NCBI RefSeq assembly: GCF_004375085.3 | Contig: NZ_SNAQ03000009.1 | Location: 124,001-188,000, forward strand | From: Lewinella sp. W8 | GTDB taxonomy: Bacteria; Bacteroidota; Bacteroidia; Chitinophagales; Saprospiraceae | Reading direction: 5' to 3' | DNA: 64,000 nucleotides | In this document: piece by piece, positions 7,741 to 15,675 of the stretch | Layout: each line of letters starts with the position of its first letter | Numbering within the stretch: the first letter of the stretch is position 1 | Made by a program: the position numbers and the translations under genes | The notes under the pieces: model-generated | What the model was told of the DNA's origin: nothing | The model's input: the letters and a program-made list of their open reading frames with translations, nothing else | The model's database searches: none

Positions 7741-10365
7741 ATGAAGCAATCCTTCTCCATTTTCGCGCTGGCGGCCGCCCTACTCTTTTCCGCCAGTTGC
7801 AACACCACAAAAAACGCCACCGCCCAAACTGAAGAACCCGTCGTCATGGAAGTCCGCAACCTGGACACGATGACGGTGAGCCCCGAAAGCAACGGGGTTA
7901 TTGAATACGAAGCGGAGGTTGAAATCCCCAACGAACGGCCGGTTTACCGTGCGGCCTACCAGCGCACCTTTGACCTGCTGCACACCAAGCTGGACCTGTC
8001 CTTCGACTGGGAAAAAGAAATGGTCATCGGCCAGGCCACCCTGAAGTTGACGCCCCTTTTCCGCCCGGCGCGGGTGCTGGAGCTGGACGCGAAGAACTTT
8101 GACTTCAAGTCCATCAAGCTCTTCAACGGCACGGCCCTGAAGTACACTTACGAAGGGGACAAGCAAAAGGTCTACATCACCCTCGACCGCGAGTACCAGC
8201 GGGGAGAAGAAGTGGAGCTGGTCATTGACTACACGGCCGTCCCGGCCCAGTCCGGAGGCAGTGCCGCCATCACCTCTGACAAGGGATTGTTCTTTATCAA
8301 CCCCCGCGGCGAAGAGGGGGACAAACCCACGCAAATCTGGACCCAGGGCGAAACGGAAAACAACAGCCGCTGGTTCCCCACCATCGACAAGCCCAACGAG
8401 CGCTGTACGCAGGAAATGTACGTGACGGTAGACGACCGGTTCACGACCCTCTCGAACGGTGCACTCGTGAGCAAAAACAAGAACAGCGACGGTACCCGCA
8501 CCGACTACTGGAGGCAGGAGCTTCCCCATGCGCCCTACCTGTTCATGCTCGCCATCGGCGAGTTTGACGTGGTGGAAGACGAGAAATGGAACGGTATTCC
8601 CGTCAACTACTACCTCGAGCCCCAGTGGGCACCCTACGCCAAGGACATCTTCCCCTACACCCGGGAGATGCTCACCTTCTTCAGTGAGCTGACCGGCGTA
8701 GAATATCCCTGGCAGAAGTACAGCCAGGTGGCCGTACGGGACTACGTTTCCGGCGCCATGGAAAATACCACCGCCGTCATCTTCGGGGAGTTCATGCACG
8801 GTACGGACCGGGACCTGATCGACATTGACCGCAACGAAAAAATCGTGGCCCACGAGATGTTCCACCACTGGTTCGGCGACTACGTCACTTGCGAAAGCTG
8901 GAGTAACCTCACCCTGAACGAGGGTTTCGCCAACTACAGCGAATACCTCTGGATGGAGAAAAAGCACGGCGCGGATGCGGCCGATCACCACATGCTGCTG
9001 GAGCGTTCCGGTTACTTCGGTTCGGTGGCTAACGGCGAGCCCCACGAGCTCATCTGGTACGACTACGACGACAAGGAGCAGATGTTCGACGCCCACAGCT
9101 ACAACAAGGGCGGTGCGGTGCTGCACATGCTCCGTCACTACCTGGGCGACGAGGTCTTTTTCGCCAGTCTGGAATACTACCTGACGGAGAACCAGTACTC
9201 ACCGGTGGAAGTCGATGAACTGCGGATGGCCTTTGAAGAAATTTCCGGAGAAGACCTCAACTGGTTCTTCAACCAGTGGTTCCTGAAGGCCGGTCACCCC
9301 CAGCTCAGTCTGGAAACGAGCTACGCCGACGGAACGATCAGCCTGACCGTCGAACAGACGCAGGATACCGAAAACAACGTTCCCGCCATTTTCCGGCTGC
9401 CGGTCAACGTGAACATCTACACCAACGGCCAGACGGCGCCCCGCACGGAGCGCATCGTGGTGGACCAGCGTAAGCAAACGTTCACCTTTGCCTCCGACGA
9501 TGCGCCCGACGTGGTCATTTTCGACCCCGAGCACGTAATCCTGGCCACATACAGCTACACCAAAACCGCCGACGAACTGGCGGCCCAGTTCAGGGTAGCG
9601 CCCAATTTGGTGGATCGTTACCTGGTACTGCAACGGATGTCCAACAAAGACGACAGCCCCGTCAAGGAGGCCACCTATTCTGCCGGACTTCAGGACCCGT
9701 TTTACGCCGTGCGTACGCTGGCACTGGAAAGCATGGGTGCGCCTACAGAAGCTCAGTTGCCGCTGATCCGAAAGATTGCCATGGAGGACCCCCACTCCGA
9801 GCCCCGCTCCACGGCCATTGCCCTGCTGGCCGCCATGGAGGATACCAAGCTGAAGGAGATCGCCACGGCGGCCCTGGACGCTCGTTCCTACCGCGTGGTG
9901 GCCGCCGGCCTGAGTGCGCTGGTGGCAGCCGACCCCACGGCGGCGGCGGCCGCGGCCGCCAAGCTGGAGGGTTCCGACAACCCCGACATTACGGCGGCCC
10001 TGGCGGCCCTTTACGGACAATCCGGTGACCTGAGCAAGCTTCCCTTCTTTGAGAAGCAGTTCAGCAGCATTGACGGCTTCCCCGCCATCGAACTCTTCGG
10101 TGCCTACCAGGGCCTCCTCTCCTCCGGAGACGCCTCCGTCATTACGGAAGGCGTGGAAAAACTCCAGGCCGTAGCCACCAATATGGGACAAAGCCCTTGG
10201 CGCCGGCTGGCCGCCACTAAGGCCATCAACGACCTGATGAGCGGCATGATGGAGGGAGAGGAAAACGCGGCACTGGTGACCATGATGAAGGAAACCATCA
10301 AGGCCATCAAAGCCGTGGAAACCGAGCCCCAGTTGCTCCAGATCTACCAGCAATACGGCGGATAA
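7741..10365 (+). CDS. M1 family zinc aminopeptidase, lipoprotein
   Basis: This is an 874-residue gluzincin. The N-terminus is a lipoprotein signal (LLFSASCNTT), so the enzyme is anchored to the envelope. The zinc site HEMFHH sits at residues 371-376 and the third ligand Glu394 lies in LNEGFANY, with the family's 18-residue spacing after His375. The exopeptidase motif is GAMEN (SGAMENTTAVIF). After the catalytic and beta-sandwich domains, the last ~300 residues are alanine-rich helical repeats of HEAT type (TALALLAAMEDTKLKEIA-like units), as in M1 enzymes of Bacteroidota. It probably trims peptides from extracellular protein for uptake. Confidence 0.93.
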   Translation: MKQSFSIFALAAALLFSASCNTTKNATAQTEEPVVMEVRNLDTMTVSPESNGVIEYEAEVEIPNERPVYRAAYQRTFDLLHTKLDLSFDWEKEMVIGQATLKLTPLFRPARVLELDAKNFDFKSIKLFNGTALKYTYEGDKQKVYITLDREYQRGEEVELVIDYTAVPAQSGGSAAITSDKGLFFINPRGEEGDKPTQIWTQGETENNSRWFPTIDKPNERCTQEMYVTVDDRFTTLSNGALVSKNKNSDGTRTDYWRQELPHAPYLFMLAIGEFDVVEDEKWNGIPVNYYLEPQWAPYAKDIFPYTREMLTFFSELTGVEYPWQKYSQVAVRDYVSGAMENTTAVIFGEFMHGTDRDLIDIDRNEKIVAHEMFHHWFGDYVTCESWSNLTLNEGFANYSEYLWMEKKHGADAADHHMLLERSGYFGSVANGEPHELIWYDYDDKEQMFDAHSYNKGGAVLHMLRHYLGDEVFFASLEYYLTENQYSPVEVDELRMAFEEISGEDLNWFFNQWFLKAGHPQLSLETSYADGTISLTVEQTQDTENNVPAIFRLPVNVNIYTNGQTAPRTERIVVDQRKQTFTFASDDAPDVVIFDPEHVILATYSYTKTADELAAQFRVAPNLVDRYLVLQRMSNKDDSPVKEATYSAGLQDPFYAVRTLALESMGAPTEAQLPLIRKIAMEDPHSEPRSTAIALLAAMEDTKLKEIATAALDARSYRVVAAGLSALVAADPTAAAAAAAKLEGSDNPDITAALAALYGQSGDLSKLPFFEKQFSSIDGFPAIELFGAYQGLLSSGDASVITEGVEKLQAVATNMGQSPWRRLAATKAINDLMSGMMEGEENAALVTMMKETIKAIKAVETEPQLLQIYQQYGG

Positions 10366-10462
10366 GGCGTCAAATACCGTCCAAAACCCCGATTTGGCAA
10401 AGAAATTAGTCCTACGGTACACCAATCAGGGGGGACGGGCGTTTAATGGACAAGTTTTAACC

Positions 10463-10498
10463 AGCGCGGCGATGCACTCCATCGCCGCGCTATTTTTT
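10463..10498 (+). terminator. Rho-independent terminator abutting the next start codon
   Basis: A 12-bp perfect stem (AGCGCGGCGATG at 10463-10474 with 10480-10491) and a 5-nt loop are followed by a T tract at 10493-10498. It ends the M1 peptidase transcript, about 100 bp after the stop codon, and stops only 4 bp before the ATG at 10503. Confidence 0.85.
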
Positions 10499-10502
10499 CG
10501 GT

Positions 10503-11369
10503 ATGCGCGCAAATCGTTTTCTCCCCCTACTGTTCCTTCTCGGCCTGCTGTCCTCCTTTTCCGCAAAGGCACAGCTGGAAATGCGTGGTCTGGAAATTGG
10601 CCCCTGGGCCGGTGCCTCCTTTTACCTCGGCGACCTGAACACGGACTTCCGCTTCGACCGCCCCAACCTGGCCGGCGGCTTTGCCGCTCGCTACAACTTC
10701 AACCACCGGCTGGCGGCCCGGGTGAGCTTCAACTACGGTAAAATCGAAGCTTACGATAGCGACAGCAGTAACCCCTTCGAACAAAACCGCAACCTGAGCT
10801 TTCAGTCGGCCATCTTCGACGGAACGGCGCAGTTCGAGTTTAACTTCCTGCCCTATTTCCACGGCCATAAGGAATACTTCTTCACGCCCTACGCTTTCGC
10901 CGGAATCTCCGTATTCAATTACAACCCCAAAACGGAAACCGACGACGGGGAGCTGGTGGAACTGCGTGGACTGGGCACCGAAGGACAGCTTCGCGGAGAA
11001 GAATACCTCGTATTGAGCAGCGCCCTGGCCTACGGCATCGGCCTCAAATGGGACCTCTCCTACGAACTGAGCATGGACCTCCACGTGGGCGTCCGCAATG
11101 CGAGCACCGACTACCTGGACGACGTCAGCACCGTCTATCCGGATGCTTCCGACCTCTTGCGCAGTCGCGGCCCCCTGGCGGCCGAGCTATACGACCGCAG
11201 CCTCCTGCTCGACGGTGAAGGCAACCGTATCGACCGGGAAGGAGAACAACGCGGAGACGACACCATGAACGACCGCTACATCTTCGTCGGTCTCGGGTTC
11301 AATTACTACTTCGGTGACGTCCGCTGCCCCGATTACGGCAATAAACGCAGCCGTCGCCGGCGGCGCTAG
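10503..11369 (+). CDS. DUF6089 family outer-membrane beta-barrel protein
   Basis: This is a 288-residue protein with a signal peptide (LLFLLGLLSSFSAKAQ). It is followed by the hallmark start of this Bacteroidota family, GPWAGASFYLGDLN, then repeated amphipathic strands such as GGFAARYNFNHRLAAR, PYAFAGISVFNYNP and FVGLGFNYYFGDVRCP. The family forms small outer-membrane barrels of unknown role; no ligand is suggested here. The C-terminus is basic (KRSRRRRR), slightly unusual for a barrel end. The start is fixed by the signal peptide although a strong terminator ends 4 bp upstream. Confidence 0.85.
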   Translation: MRANRFLPLLFLLGLLSSFSAKAQLEMRGLEIGPWAGASFYLGDLNTDFRFDRPNLAGGFAARYNFNHRLAARVSFNYGKIEAYDSDSSNPFEQNRNLSFQSAIFDGTAQFEFNFLPYFHGHKEYFFTPYAFAGISVFNYNPKTETDDGELVELRGLGTEGQLRGEEYLVLSSALAYGIGLKWDLSYELSMDLHVGVRNASTDYLDDVSTVYPDASDLLRSRGPLAAELYDRSLLLDGEGNRIDREGEQRGDDTMNDRYIFVGLGFNYYFGDVRCPDYGNKRSRRRRR

Positions 11370-11381
11370 TAGTCCGCTTGC

Positions 11382-11389
11382 TACCTTTG
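11382..11389 (+). promoter_or_regulatory. Bacteroidota -7 promoter element candidate before yjbQ
   Basis: TACCTTTG matches the Bacteroidota TAnnTTTG consensus exactly and lies 5 bp before the ATG at 11395, which would give a nearly leaderless transcript. No clear TTG -33 element is visible at the right distance, so support is moderate. Confidence 0.35.
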
Positions 11390-11394
11390 CTCCC

Positions 11395-11805
11395 ATGGTT
11401 GAACAAACGTCCTTCACGCTGGCGCCGCGTCCGCGGGGCTACCACATCATTACCCGGGAAATCCTGAGTCAGCTACCCCCGCTTCCGCCCAAGGGTATGT
11501 TGCACCTGTTCATTCAGCATACCTCGGCCGCGATCACGGTGAATGAGGCCGCGGACCCCGACGTACTGACCGATTTTGAATCGGTCTTCAATCACCTCGT
11601 ACCGGAGAACCTTCCCTTCCTCGTTCACACCATGGAGGGCCCCGACGACATGCCCGCCCACATCAAGGCCGCCATGATCGGGCACAGCGTCACCATCCCC
11701 ATCACCAACGGCCAGCTCAATCTCGGCACCTGGCAGGGCATTTACCTCTGCGAATTCCGCAACCGGGCCAGTGGTCGCAAGATGGTCGCTACGGTTTACG
11801 GATAA
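11395..11805 (+). CDS. yjbQ: YjbQ family protein (UPF0047, secondary thiamine-phosphate synthase type)
   Basis: The 136-residue product (ATG at 11395; a longer frame begins inside the previous gene) shows the family's conserved blocks: LFIQHTSAAITVNEAADPDV, then GPDDMPAHIKAAMIGHS and ITNGQLNLGTWQGIYLCEFR. The histidines in these blocks form the presumed metal or active site. Members have weak thiamine-phosphate synthase activity, but their main role is unknown. A complete, standard-length copy. It lies 25 bp after the DUF6089 gene. Confidence 0.9.
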   Translation: MVEQTSFTLAPRPRGYHIITREILSQLPPLPPKGMLHLFIQHTSAAITVNEAADPDVLTDFESVFNHLVPENLPFLVHTMEGPDDMPAHIKAAMIGHSVTIPITNGQLNLGTWQGIYLCEFRNRASGRKMVATVYG

Positions 11806-11924
11806 TCCGTTGGCAGCCGTTAATGGTAAGTACGAATTGAGCACAGCGGAATAATCGTCATGGCTTACGCAGGTGCCGGGCCTTTGCGGTCAATAGCCAT
11901 GAGGTGGGATGCCCCCGGCCGCAA

Positions 11925-11952
11925 TTGACCTTCGATGAGGGGACTATCTTTA
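11925..11952 (+). promoter_or_regulatory. Promoter candidate for the AraC-family gene
   Basis: TTG at 11925-11927 and TATCTTTA at 11945-11952 fit the Bacteroidota -33 (TTG) and -7 (TAnnTTTG, one mismatch) elements with a 17-bp spacer, about 32 bp before the ATG at 11984. Confidence 0.4.
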
Positions 11953-11983
11953 CTGGGCGGATACATTCCCTTAATGCCCCCTC

Positions 11984-12973
11984 ATGAAGTACATTTCCTC
12001 GAGCTTATACCGAAAAATGATCGGCCAGGCCCGGGCCGAAGGCATGACCAGTGCGGACCTCTCGGTATTTGCCCTCCCCGACGAGCAGCTTCGGGCCGTG
12101 GAAGCCGTGCCCGCCGAGCAGTTTTTCGAGCTTCACGAAAAGTTGGACGAACACCTCGGCCCGGGCTTTGCCGTCCGGGTGGGCCAGGAAATGAAAATCG
12201 AGGATTATGGGGTACTGGGGCTGTCCTGGAGAACCTGCTCCCGAGCCGGAGAGATTTTCGAGCGCTGTGAGCGCTACTTCATGCTGCTGTCCAACACCTA
12301 CCTGTTTAAGGTCAATCACCGCGGAGCACTCTCCGACATTCTGCTCCTCCGCGAGCCCCACCGCAGGGGCGTGGCCCTCTCGAACGAAGCAACCCTTTCC
12401 GCCTCCGTGGTCGTTCTGCGGGCCATGACCGACGCTGACATCTATCCCGTCAGCGTCTCCTTCAAGCACGCCGCTCCGGCCAACACCGCCAGCCACCAAC
12501 GGGCCTTTCAGTGTCCCGTCCACTTTGACCAGGACTTTTACCGGCTCACCTACCGGCGGGAAGATCTCGACCGCCGGACGGCCAAAGCCGATAAAAGCAT
12601 CAATAGCTTCCTATTGGACCGGGTCGCGGAAGAAACCGAGGGCATCACCGTGGGCGCCGACGAACTGGCCCGGGACCTCGAAACCCTGGTCCGGGATGCC
12701 TTACCCAGCGGCATCCCCACCCTCGGAGCGATGGCCCAGCATATGGGCATGAGCAACCGTACCCTGACCCGCCGATTGACGGAACGAGACATTCAGTTCC
12801 GGGAGCTCGTGCACAAGGTGCAGGAGCAAGTCGCCCGGGAGCTGCTGAGTACTTCGGCCAACAGTGTGGCCGAGATCGCCTTCCAGACGGGTTTTTCCGA
12901 ACAGAGTGCCTTCAGCCGGGCCTTCAAACGCTGGACGGGAAACTCTCCGGCCGCCTACCGCAGGGGCTTCTGA
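11984..12973 (+). CDS. AraC family transcriptional regulator with N-terminal Arabinose_bd-type domain
   Basis: The 329-residue product begins with the domain found in OruR/VirS-type AraC regulators (residues ~10-190; GPGFAVRVGQEMKIEDYGVLG is the recognisable block). The last ~100 residues hold the two HTH units: GIPTLGAMAQHMGMSNRTLT, then VAEIAFQTGFSEQSAFSRAF followed by KRWTGNSPAAYRR. Regulators of this kind respond to small hydrophobic or amino-acid-like ligands and usually act next door. Downstream on the same strand lie a cytochrome c, a DUF1772 membrane protein and an NmrA-type oxidoreductase, its likely targets. Confidence 0.9.
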   Translation: MKYISSSLYRKMIGQARAEGMTSADLSVFALPDEQLRAVEAVPAEQFFELHEKLDEHLGPGFAVRVGQEMKIEDYGVLGLSWRTCSRAGEIFERCERYFMLLSNTYLFKVNHRGALSDILLLREPHRRGVALSNEATLSASVVVLRAMTDADIYPVSVSFKHAAPANTASHQRAFQCPVHFDQDFYRLTYRREDLDRRTAKADKSINSFLLDRVAEETEGITVGADELARDLETLVRDALPSGIPTLGAMAQHMGMSNRTLTRRLTERDIQFRELVHKVQEQVARELLSTSANSVAEIAFQTGFSEQSAFSRAFKRWTGNSPAAYRRGF

Positions 12974-13326
12974 ACTTAAGCTGTTCCGTGAATTAATCCT
13001 TTGGCCATCAAGTCCTTGAATTTTCCAGTAGCGGCAAGGCATGCCTTGCCGCTACCATTTGCCCCTCTGAACTGCCCCGATTCCGCAGGAACCGCTGATG
13101 AAACCTCACGGAACAGCCTACTTCTAAACTATTTGGCAAGCTACATTTCTCATCAGGGTCAGGTTATCCCCAAAACTGTAGGCCAACCCTACGGGCCTAA
13201 TCCTGCGTCGTTCTTTTTCCACTAGTGGGGCATTTGGCGCAAAGTGCCAAAACATTGGCCCGCTAAGTCAAGCATCCCCCTGAGTACGGCCGGAATTTTA
13301 CATCCGTAATCAACAACGATTATCGG
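12974..13326. other. Intergenic region with a long palindrome
   Basis: This 353-bp gap follows the AraC gene. It holds the perfect palindrome at 13028-13055 and otherwise no convincing gene. An open frame across it has no protein-like features. Confidence 0.5.
13028..13055. repeat. 28-bp perfect palindrome
   Basis: GTAGCGGCAAGGC (13028-13040), AT, and its exact reverse complement (13043-13055) form a palindrome without a spacer. It could act as a terminator for the AraC gene (no T tract follows) or be a dispersed repeat. A similar CGCAAG/CTTGCG palindrome occurs at 60373-60395. Confidence 0.7.
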
Positions 13327-13647
13327 ATGATGAAAATACTCCTATTCCTTTTCGCCGGCACCTGCTTGCTGGCTGCCTTCCCGGCGCCCCCGAATCAGCC
13401 GGTTGTCACGACCGATCCGCTGAAGGAAGCGGCCTACCAGATCCTGGAAAAAAAGTGCAACGTCTGCCACCGGAAGAAAAATCCCTTTATGGTCTTCAAG
13501 CCCCGGAACATGGAACGACGGGCCGAAAAGATTTATCGAGCCGTATTCGTACAGCAGCGCATGCCCAAACAAACCGGAACACCCCTGACCGAGGAGGAGT
13601 ACCGGACCCTCAAAACCTGGCTAGAACAACAAAATATTCTCCCATGA
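13327..13647 (+). CDS. Small monohaem c-type cytochrome domain protein
   Basis: This is a 106-residue exported protein. A signal peptide (LFLFAGTCLLAAFPAPP) precedes one haem c attachment motif CNVCH near residue 43. Two downstream Met residues (around FMVFKP and RMPKQTG) could supply the axial ligand. It ends with the LTEEEYRTLKTWLEQ helix seen in small cytochromes of this class. It should act in the periplasm as an electron carrier or sensor. Its stop codon overlaps the next ATG by 4 bp (ATGA), so the two are translationally coupled. Confidence 0.85.
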   Translation: MMKILLFLFAGTCLLAAFPAPPNQPVVTTDPLKEAAYQILEKKCNVCHRKKNPFMVFKPRNMERRAEKIYRAVFVQQRMPKQTGTPLTEEEYRTLKTWLEQQNILP

Positions 13648-14141
13648 TCCTTACCACAAAGACCCTGCTGCTGTTTGCCGCCATCTTCCTGACCGGCCTG
13701 TCGGCCGGCCTCTTCTACGCCTGGCAGGTGTCCGTCATCCCCGGCACCCAACGGATCAGCGATTCGAGTTACCTCGAGACCATGCAATCCATCAACAAGG
13801 CCATTCTCAACCCCGCCTTTTTCCTCATCTTCTTCGGGTGCTTACTTGCCCTGGGGGCCGCTACGGCCCTCCACTACCAACGGGGAACCTCCTTCTGGCT
13901 CCTGCTCGCTGCCTTCCTGATCTATCTGATCGGCACCTTCGGCGTAACCGCCTTTGGCAATGTCCCGCTAAACGACCAGTTGGAAGTCCTGAACCTCACG
14001 GACCTCGATGCCGCCAAATCCGGAGCGTTCCGGCAGACCTACGAACGGGGCTGGAACTGGTTCCACCTCATCAGAACCGGCTGTTCGGTCCTGGCTTTCC
14101 TCCTGGCCCTGCTGGCGGCTTTTCAACCCCTAAAAGCTTAG
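13644..14141 (+). CDS. DUF1772 (anthrone oxygenase-like) integral membrane protein
   Basis: The ATG at 13644 overlaps the stop of the cytochrome gene. The 165-residue product has four membrane helices: LLLFAAIFLTGLSAGLFYAW, NPAFFLIFFGCLLALGAATA, a third at FWLLLAAFLIYLIGTFGVTA, and a C-terminal one at CSVLAFLLALLAAF. The conserved FGNVPLND motif after helix three and the WNWFHLIR motif are the family's signature. Members are related to anthrone oxygenases, but bacterial copies are uncharacterised. The coupled cytochrome and the following NAD(P)-binding protein suggest a redox function. Confidence 0.85.
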   Translation: MILTTKTLLLFAAIFLTGLSAGLFYAWQVSVIPGTQRISDSSYLETMQSINKAILNPAFFLIFFGCLLALGAATALHYQRGTSFWLLLAAFLIYLIGTFGVTAFGNVPLNDQLEVLNLTDLDAAKSGAFRQTYERGWNWFHLIRTGCSVLAFLLALLAAFQPLKA

Positions 14142-14203
14142 TTCTCCGCGGTAACCGGAGAAGTTAATCCTCCCATTCATTTAACCCCCTGAATCCATTA
14201 ATC

Positions 14204-15046
14204 ATGAAAGACAACATATTAGTCATTGGCGGAACCGGAAAAACCGGCCGCCGGGTAGTCACCTCCTTACGGGCCCTTGGCCATCACGTCCGCATTGGCT
14301 CCCGCAGTCAGACTCCGGCCTTCAACTGGGATGACCCCAGCACCTACGCACCCGTTCTCGAAGGCATGGACAAGGCCTACGTGGTGTATTCCCCCGACCT
14401 GGCCGTTCCCGGCGCGAAGGATGCCATCCGGGCCCTGGTCCGGGAATCCCGGAAGGCCAAGCTCAAGAAAGTAGTTCTGCTCTCCGGAAAAGGAGAACGG
14501 GAAGCAGAAGCCTGCGAAAAAATCGTAGCTGATTCCGGCCTACCCTACACCCTGGTGCGGGCGTCGTGGTTCAACCAGAATTTCAGCGAAAGCTTTCTAC
14601 TGGAACCCGTGCTTGCGGGTCACGTAGCCCTGCCCATGCCCGACGCCGCGATTCCCTTCGTCGACGCCGACGACATTGCCGAAGTCGTCGTAAAGGCCCT
14701 GCTGAACGATACCCTCGACGGGCAAACCCTGGAAGTCACCGGCCCCGAAAAAATCACCTTTGCCACGGTCGTCCGGGAAATCGCGCGGGCCACTGACCGG
14801 GAGATTACCTACCAGGCCATTTCCCTGGAGGAATACGGCAGGGCACTCCGCAACGCCCGGCTCCCGGACGATTACGTATGGCTCCTGGAATACCTCTTCC
14901 GGGAAGTGCTCGGGAACGACGAGAACCAAACGGTTTCGCCTGACTTTGAGCGTCTGACCGGCAAGCAGCCCACCTCCTTCCGGGAATACGCTCGCAGGGT
15001 AGCCCAAACGGGCGTGTGGTCGCCCAAAATCGTCTCGCCGGTCTAA
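14204..15046 (+). CDS. NmrA family NAD(P)-binding protein
   Basis: This is a 280-residue atypical short-chain dehydrogenase. The Rossmann glycine motif VIGGTGKTGRRV lies at residues 7-18. The family's VRASWFNQNFSES block and the DADDIAEVVVKALL block follow. The classical Tyr-x-x-x-Lys dyad is not evident, as in NmrA/HSCARG-like proteins that sense NADP(H) or reduce small ketones and quinones. It lies 62 bp after the DUF1772 gene and probably belongs to the same AraC-linked unit. Confidence 0.88.
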   Translation: MKDNILVIGGTGKTGRRVVTSLRALGHHVRIGSRSQTPAFNWDDPSTYAPVLEGMDKAYVVYSPDLAVPGAKDAIRALVRESRKAKLKKVVLLSGKGEREAEACEKIVADSGLPYTLVRASWFNQNFSESFLLEPVLAGHVALPMPDAAIPFVDADDIAEVVVKALLNDTLDGQTLEVTGPEKITFATVVREIARATDREITYQAISLEEYGRALRNARLPDDYVWLLEYLFREVLGNDENQTVSPDFERLTGKQPTSFREYARRVAQTGVWSPKIVSPV

Positions 15047-15064
15047 AAATCGGTCGGATGGGTC

Positions 15065-15096
15065 GCCCATTGGTCGCTCCAATGGGCGGCCTTCTC
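15065..15096. terminator. Bidirectional terminator between convergent genes
   Basis: GCCCATTGG at 15065-15073 pairs perfectly with 15079-15087 around a 5-nt loop. A pyrimidine-rich run (CCTTCTCTT) follows on the plus strand. It separates the NmrA gene from the convergent acetyltransferase gene. Confidence 0.65.
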
Positions 15097-15549
15097 TTAA
15101 CCCGGCGTGGCGGATAGCTCCAGGTGGAGGATGGGATAAGGCTTCCCGGTCCCGTCCAGGGGTGACCGCCCAACCAGCCTGAATCCATAATGCCGATAAA
15201 AGCCCAGCGCGCCCTCGTTCTGTTCGTTCACGTCTACCTTTCGTACCCCCATCTCCCGGATGGCATACGTTAACAGCACACCTCCAAGTCCCTTCCCCCG
15301 ATGATCGGGGTGGAGAAAGAGCATTTCCAGTCCATCGTCCGCTACGCCTAGGAATCCCATGATGTTACCAGCAGCATCGCGGCCGGCCCGTAGGGTCACG
15401 GCGTCCAGGTACTGCTCCAGGATCAGGGGACGGAAATACTGGATGTCCGCTTCCCGCAGAAAATGGTGGGTGGCACGAACCGAGGCCTCCCAGAGATCTA
15501 CCACCACTGGGTACTCTTCCCGCTCAATGGGGGTAATTGAAAAATGCAT
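15097..15549 (-). CDS. GNAT family N-acetyltransferase
   Basis: The 150-residue product has the GNAT fold. It starts with ITPIEREEYPVVVDLWEASV, has beta-4 GLEMLFLHPDHRGKGLG with the acetyl-CoA pyrophosphate loop (RGKGLG), and a C-terminal NEGALGFYRHYGFRLVG motif. That arrangement matches the YiiD/PhnO-like group, which acetylates small amines or protein N-termini. The substrate cannot be predicted. Convergent with the NmrA gene. Confidence 0.9.
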   Translation of the reverse strand: MHFSITPIEREEYPVVVDLWEASVRATHHFLREADIQYFRPLILEQYLDAVTLRAGRDAAGNIMGFLGVADDGLEMLFLHPDHRGKGLGGVLLTYAIREMGVRKVDVNEQNEGALGFYRHYGFRLVGRSPLDGTGKPYPILHLELSATPG

Positions 15550-15675
15550 ACCTGATTAGTTAACGGCGCCATGGCCAAAATAGCGGTCGGCCGCCCTCCG
15601 ACACCCTGTAGGTGACGAGCAAGCGGCCGACCAATTTGACGGAGCCTTATCTCCGCTATTTTTACGCTACGTGAC

